Source of the DNA: Candidatus Rokuibacteriota bacterium
GTDB lineage: Bacteria > Methylomirabilota > Methylomirabilia > Rokubacteriales > CSP1-6
Length of the DNA stretch: 53,256 nt
Direction: 5' to 3'
NCBI GenBank assembly: GCA_030647435.1
Contig: JAUSJX010000007.1
Span: 1-53,256 of the forward strand
Within the stretch, counting starts at the first letter, position 1; each line of letters starts with the position of its first letter. The notes under the pieces are model-generated. The model saw nothing but the letters and a program-made list of their open reading frames with translations. It had not been told where the DNA came from and searched no databases. Positions 50,402 to 53,256 of this stretch are shown here, piece by piece. The position numbers and the translations under genes are program-made.

Positions 50402-51837
50402 TGCCGCTGCGTATCTTCAATACCCTCACGCGACGCAAAGAAGACTTCGTCCCGCTCGTCGCCGGCGAGGTGCGGATGTACGTCTGCGGCGTGACCGTGT
50501 ACGACCTGTGCCACATCGGCCACGCCCGGAGCGCCATCGTCTTCGACGTGATCCGGCGCTACCTGCGCTTCAGGGGCTACCGCATCACGTTCATCAAGAA
50601 CTACACCGACGTGGACGACAGGATCATCCGCAAGGCCAACGAGGAGGGCGTGGCCGCCTCCGTGATCTCGGAGCGCTACATCGCGGCATACCAGTCGGAC
50701 ATGGCCTCGATCGGTGTTGCGCCGGCCGACGTGGAGCCCAAGGCAACGGAGCACATTCCCCAGATGGTCGCGCTGATCGGGCGACTGCTGGCGCGCGGAG
50801 TCGCCTACGTGCTGGAGGGTGACGTCTACTTCGAGGTCCGCCGGTTCCCGCCCTACGGCAAGCTTTCGGGCAAGAACCTCGACGAGCTCGAATCAGGCGC
50901 CCGCGTGGACGTGGACGAGCGCAAGCGCGACCCGCTCGACTTCGCGCTGTGGAAGGCGTCCAAGCCCGGCGAGCCGTCATGGCCCTCTCCGTGGGGGCCC
51001 GGTCGCCCCGGGTGGCACAGCGAGTGCTCCGCCATGTCGATGCAGTACCTCGGCGAGACGTTCGACCTGCACGGCGGCGGCGAAGACCTCATTTTCCCGC
51101 ATCACGAAAACGAGATCGCCCAGTCCGAGGGAGCAACCGGGCGGCCCTTCGTGCGCTGCTGGGCCCACAACGGCTTCGTCAACCTGAACTCGGAGAAAAT
51201 GTCGAAGTCGCTGGGCAATACGCTTTGGATCAGGGACATGGTGCGCCGGCACGATCCCGAGGCGCTCAGGCTCTATTTCCTCGGGACGCACTACCGGCAC
51301 CCGCTCGAGTTCGGGGACGAGCGCATCGGGGAGTCGTTGAAGGCCCTCGGCCGGCTCCGCGCGCTGGTGGAGGAGGCGGACCGCATCGCGGCCAAGGGCA
51401 CGCCCGCGCCCGGACCCGACGGCGGGCTCTTCGACGAGATCGCCGCCCACCGCGCGCGCTTCGAGGCGGCGATGGACGACGACTTCAACACGCCGCAGGC
51501 GCTTGGTGTCCTGTTCGACCTTGCGCGGCTGCTCCAGGGCGCGCGCGCGCAGGCCGACGACGGCCGGCTCGCGGCGGGCGGCCTCCTCATGGGCGTGGGC
51601 GAGCTGGTGACGCTCGCGCGAGCGCTCGGTTTGCTCGAGCCGGGCGGGCGGCCGGAGCGGCCCGTGGATCCGCAGCTCAAGGCCCGGATCGAATCCCTCC
51701 TGTACCTCCGCGAGCAGGCCCGCAAGCAGCGCGATTTCGCCGAGGCCGACCGGCTGCGCGACGAGCTGACAGAGCTCGGCGTCACGCTCAAGGACTCGCG
51801 CGACGGCGGCGGCACCAGGTGGACGCTCGGGTCATGA
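50401..51837 (+). CDS. cysS: Cysteinyl-tRNA synthetase
   Basis: Class Ia synthetase, 478 aa. HIGH motif in YDLCHIGHARS, zinc ligands Cys30-type (YVCGVTVYD), HSECSAM and HHENEIAQSEG, KMSKS in SEKMSKSLGNTLWIRDM, and the anticodon-binding tail ending DGGGTRWTLGS. ATG overlapping the ispF stop; the in-frame GTG at 50398 is one codon earlier. Overlaps rlmB by four bases. Confidence 0.97.
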   Translation: MPLRIFNTLTRRKEDFVPLVAGEVRMYVCGVTVYDLCHIGHARSAIVFDVIRRYLRFRGYRITFIKNYTDVDDRIIRKANEEGVAASVISERYIAAYQSDMASIGVAPADVEPKATEHIPQMVALIGRLLARGVAYVLEGDVYFEVRRFPPYGKLSGKNLDELESGARVDVDERKRDPLDFALWKASKPGEPSWPSPWGPGRPGWHSECSAMSMQYLGETFDLHGGGEDLIFPHHENEIAQSEGATGRPFVRCWAHNGFVNLNSEKMSKSLGNTLWIRDMVRRHDPEALRLYFLGTHYRHPLEFGDERIGESLKALGRLRALVEEADRIAAKGTPAPGPDGGLFDEIAAHRARFEAAMDDDFNTPQALGVLFDLARLLQGARAQADDGRLAAGGLLMGVGELVTLARALGLLEPGGRPERPVDPQLKARIESLLYLREQARKQRDFAEADRLRDELTELGVTLKDSRDGGGTRWTLGS

Positions 51838-52607
51838 GCGCGGCCGACGCCGAGGATACCCCTCTCTCCGGGCGCAACCCCGTGCTCGAGCTCCTGCGGG
51901 CCCAGAGCCGCCGGGTGGAGGAGGTCGCCATCCTTTCCGAGGGCCGCGGCCCCGCGCTCCAGGACCTCCTGGGCTTGGCCAGGCGCCTTGGCGTCAAGGT
52001 CTCCTACCGGACCCGCGACCAGCTGACGGCCATCGCGGGCACCCCACACCATCAAGGCGTGGTTGCGCGGGTCGCGGGCGCGAATTACGCTTCTCTCGAT
52101 GAGCTGCTGGCCATACCCGGGCAGCGGGGCGAGCCGGCCTTCTTCCTGGCCCTGGACCAGATCCAGGATCCACGCAACCTGGGAGCCATTCTGCGCTCCG
52201 CCGAGGCGACCGGAGCGCACGGAGCCATCGTGCCCAAGCACCACGCCGCCGGGGTTACCGCCGCGGCCGCGAAGTCTGCCATGGGGGCCGTCGAGTATCT
52301 GCCAGTCGCCCGCGAGACGAATCTCGTCCAGACTATTGAGATACTGAAGAAGGACGGTGTCTGGATCGTCGGTGCCGTGGTCAAGGGAGGTCAAGCCCCA
52401 TGGGAGGTTGATCTCTCCGGTCCAATCTGCCTGGTCCTGGGAGGCGAGGGGCCCGGCGTGAGGCCTCTGGTGGCCAAGAGCTGCGACTTTCTCACGAGCA
52501 TTCCCATGCGGGGAAAGATCGGATCGCTCAACGTGTCCGCGGCGGCGGCGGTTCTCTGCTACGAGGTGGAGCGCCAGAGGCTAGCGAAACAGGCAAAATT
52601 GTCTTGA
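51834..52607 (+). CDS. rlmB: 23S rRNA (guanosine-2'-O-)-methyltransferase, SpoU/TrmH family
   Basis: Methyltransferase of the SPOUT knot class, 257 aa. N-terminal substrate-binding domain with LSGRNPVLELLRAQ and HHQGVVARV; catalytic motifs ALDQIQDPRNLGAILRSAEA, LVLGGEGPGVRPLV and IPMRGKIGSLNVSAAAAVL. It completes the radA-yacL-ispD-ispF-cysS-rlmB series. The exact nucleotide target is inferred from the family. Confidence 0.9.
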   Translation: MSAADAEDTPLSGRNPVLELLRAQSRRVEEVAILSEGRGPALQDLLGLARRLGVKVSYRTRDQLTAIAGTPHHQGVVARVAGANYASLDELLAIPGQRGEPAFFLALDQIQDPRNLGAILRSAEATGAHGAIVPKHHAAGVTAAAAKSAMGAVEYLPVARETNLVQTIEILKKDGVWIVGAVVKGGQAPWEVDLSGPICLVLGGEGPGVRPLVAKSCDFLTSIPMRGKIGSLNVSAAAAVLCYEVERQRLAKQAKLS

Positions 52608-52632
52608 CTTACGGGGACCTCGAAACTAAAGT
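52604..52632 (+). promoter_or_regulatory. Sigma70-like promoter for the tRNA-tuf operon
   Basis: TTGACT (52604-52609, five of six) and TAAAGT (52627-52632, four of six) are 17 bases apart. The predicted start near 52639 lies eight bases before the first tRNA. The -35 overlaps the end of rlmB. Confidence 0.75.
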
Positions 52633-52646
52633 GAAGTTTTGTGACT

Positions 52647-52721
52647 GCTGGCGTAGCTCAGGGGTAGAGCAACTGCCTTGTAAGCAGTGGGTCGGGGGTT
52701 CAAATCCTCCCGCCAGCGCCA
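52647..52721 (+). tRNA. tRNA-Thr (anticodon UGU)
   Basis: Seven-base acceptor GCTGGCG/CGCCAGC with encoded CCA end. The anticodon arm is ACTGC-CTTGTAA-GCAGT, giving anticodon TGT for ACA codons. The T-arm GGGGGTTCAAATCCTCC is normal. First of four tRNAs in the tuf operon. Confidence 0.95.
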
Positions 52722-52755
52722 GACATTTCAAGGGGTTACAGCCTGAGGAACCAGC

Positions 52756-52841
52756 GGGGAGATACCCAAGTGGTCAAAGGGGGCAGACTGTAAATCTGCT
52801 GGCGAACGCCTTCGGAGGTTCAAACCCTCCTCTCCCCACCA
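52756..52841 (+). tRNA. tRNA-Tyr (anticodon GUA)
   Basis: Class II tRNA of 86 bases with a long variable arm. Acceptor GGGGAGA/TCTCCCC and encoded CCA; anticodon loop CTGTAAA gives GTA. The T-arm is GGAGGTTCAAACCCTCC. Confidence 0.95.
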
Positions 52842-52877
52842 TCTTAGCGGGCGGCGAGCGGCGCGCCGAGAGGGAGC

Positions 52878-52952
52878 GCGGGAATAGCTCAGCGGTAGAG
52901 CGCCAGCCTTCCAAGCTGGGGGTCGCGGGTTCGAATCCCGTTTCCCGCTCCA
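52878..52952 (+). tRNA. tRNA-Gly (anticodon UCC)
   Basis: Acceptor GCGGGAA/TTCCCGC with encoded CCA; the anticodon loop CTTCCAA between CCAGC and GCTGG gives TCC for GGA codons. Confidence 0.95.
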
Positions 52953-52995
52953 CTTGGCTCCGGCATCGGCGAGACGGACGAGGAACATGATCCAG

Positions 52996-53071
52996 GCCCA
53001 TGTAGCTCAGTTGGCAGAGCACGCCCTTGGTAAGGGCGAGGTCTCCGGTTCAAGCCCGGACATGGGCTCCA
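52996..53071 (+). tRNA. tRNA-Thr (anticodon GGU)
   Basis: Acceptor GCCCATG/CATGGGC with encoded CCA; the anticodon loop TTGGTAA between CGCCC and GGGCG gives GGT for ACC and ACT codons. It lies 44 bases before the tuf start. Confidence 0.95.
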
Positions 53072-53115
53072 TCAATCTGACAGACCGGCAGGCGGACTGA
53101 GGAGGCGAGCGAGGA

Positions 53116-53256
53116 ATGGCCAAGGCGAAATTCGATCGGTCGAAGCCGCACGTGAACATTGGGACGATTGGGCACATCGATCACGGCAAGACGACGCTGA
53201 CGTCCGCGATCACGAAGGTGCTGCACACGAAGTTCACGGGGGTGGCGGTGCGGGAC
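53116..53256 (+). CDS. tuf: Elongation factor Tu (5' end only)
   Basis: The first 47 codons of EF-Tu, cut by the window end. [20 protein letters not shown] is followed by the G1 loop [14 protein letters not shown]. It delivers aminoacyl-tRNA to the ribosome. The ribosome site is weak (GAGGA). Placement after Thr-Tyr-Gly-Thr tRNAs matches the tufB locus of E. coli, where secE, nusG and ribosomal genes follow. Confidence 0.95.
   Translation, partial: MAKAKFDRSKPHVNIGTIGHIDHGKTTLTSAITKVLHTKFTGVAVRD

Overview
The window is about 53 kb of very GC-rich, densely packed bacterial chromosome with every recognisable gene on the + strand. Start and stop codons commonly overlap (ATGA, GTGA, TGATG), and GTG starts are frequent. 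The mix of an Mla-type lipid transporter, SurA-like periplasmic foldase, complex I genes, Rex, many solute-binding proteins and codon choice fits a diderm soil or sediment lineage such as Candidatus Rokubacteria or another Methylomirabilota-like group. That placement is inference; no rRNA gene is present to settle it.

Layout. 1-1.25 kb: a decayed IS91-type transposase. 1.25-4.8 kb: a peptide-type ABC importer (binding protein plus two permeases, no ATPases). 4.9-9.7 kb: nuoL-nuoM-nuoN behind a clear sigma70-like promoter. 9.74-10.16 kb: a gene-free stretch with two 143-bp palindromic elements in opposite orientation. 10.2-18.1 kb: a glycerol/glycerophosphodiester operon (HAD phosphatase, glpD, ugpB-A-E-like importer, ugpQ, glpK). 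18.26-18.9 kb: a redoxin gene interrupted by one in-frame UGA exactly where relatives have the first Cys of a CxxC motif, with a SECIS-like hairpin just downstream: a probable selenoprotein. 18.95-22.2 kb: a zinc-ribbon/adenylate cyclase/AAA/TPR signalling protein. 22.2-26.1 kb: an iron- or polyamine-type ABC importer, complete with ATPase.

26.2-28.7 kb: a split F0 cluster (atpZ-like, atpI, atpB, atpE) followed by rex. 28.7-34.9 kb: mfd, a SurA/PpiC lipoprotein, rho, rpmE. 35-43.6 kb: prfA-prmC-murA followed by hisG-hisD-hisB-hisH-hisA-hisF-hisIE. 43.6-46.9 kb: a lipoprotein and mlaE-mlaF-mlaD. 46.9-52.6 kb: radA-yacL-ispD-ispF-cysS-rlmB. 52.6-53.26 kb: promoter, tRNA-Thr(UGU)-Tyr(GUA)-Gly(UCC)-Thr(GGU) and the start of tuf, the same order as the thrU-tyrU-glyT-thrT-tufB locus of Escherichia coli.

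How the parts work together: the glycerol operon would import glycerol-3-phosphate or its diesters, release and phosphorylate glycerol and oxidise glycerol-3-phosphate into the quinone pool, which NuoLMN and the ATP synthase F0 genes also serve. Rex beside atpE suggests NADH/NAD+ sensing near the energy genes. The most unusual items are the candidate selenocysteine redoxin (18257-18904) and the paired palindromic elements (9772-10120).
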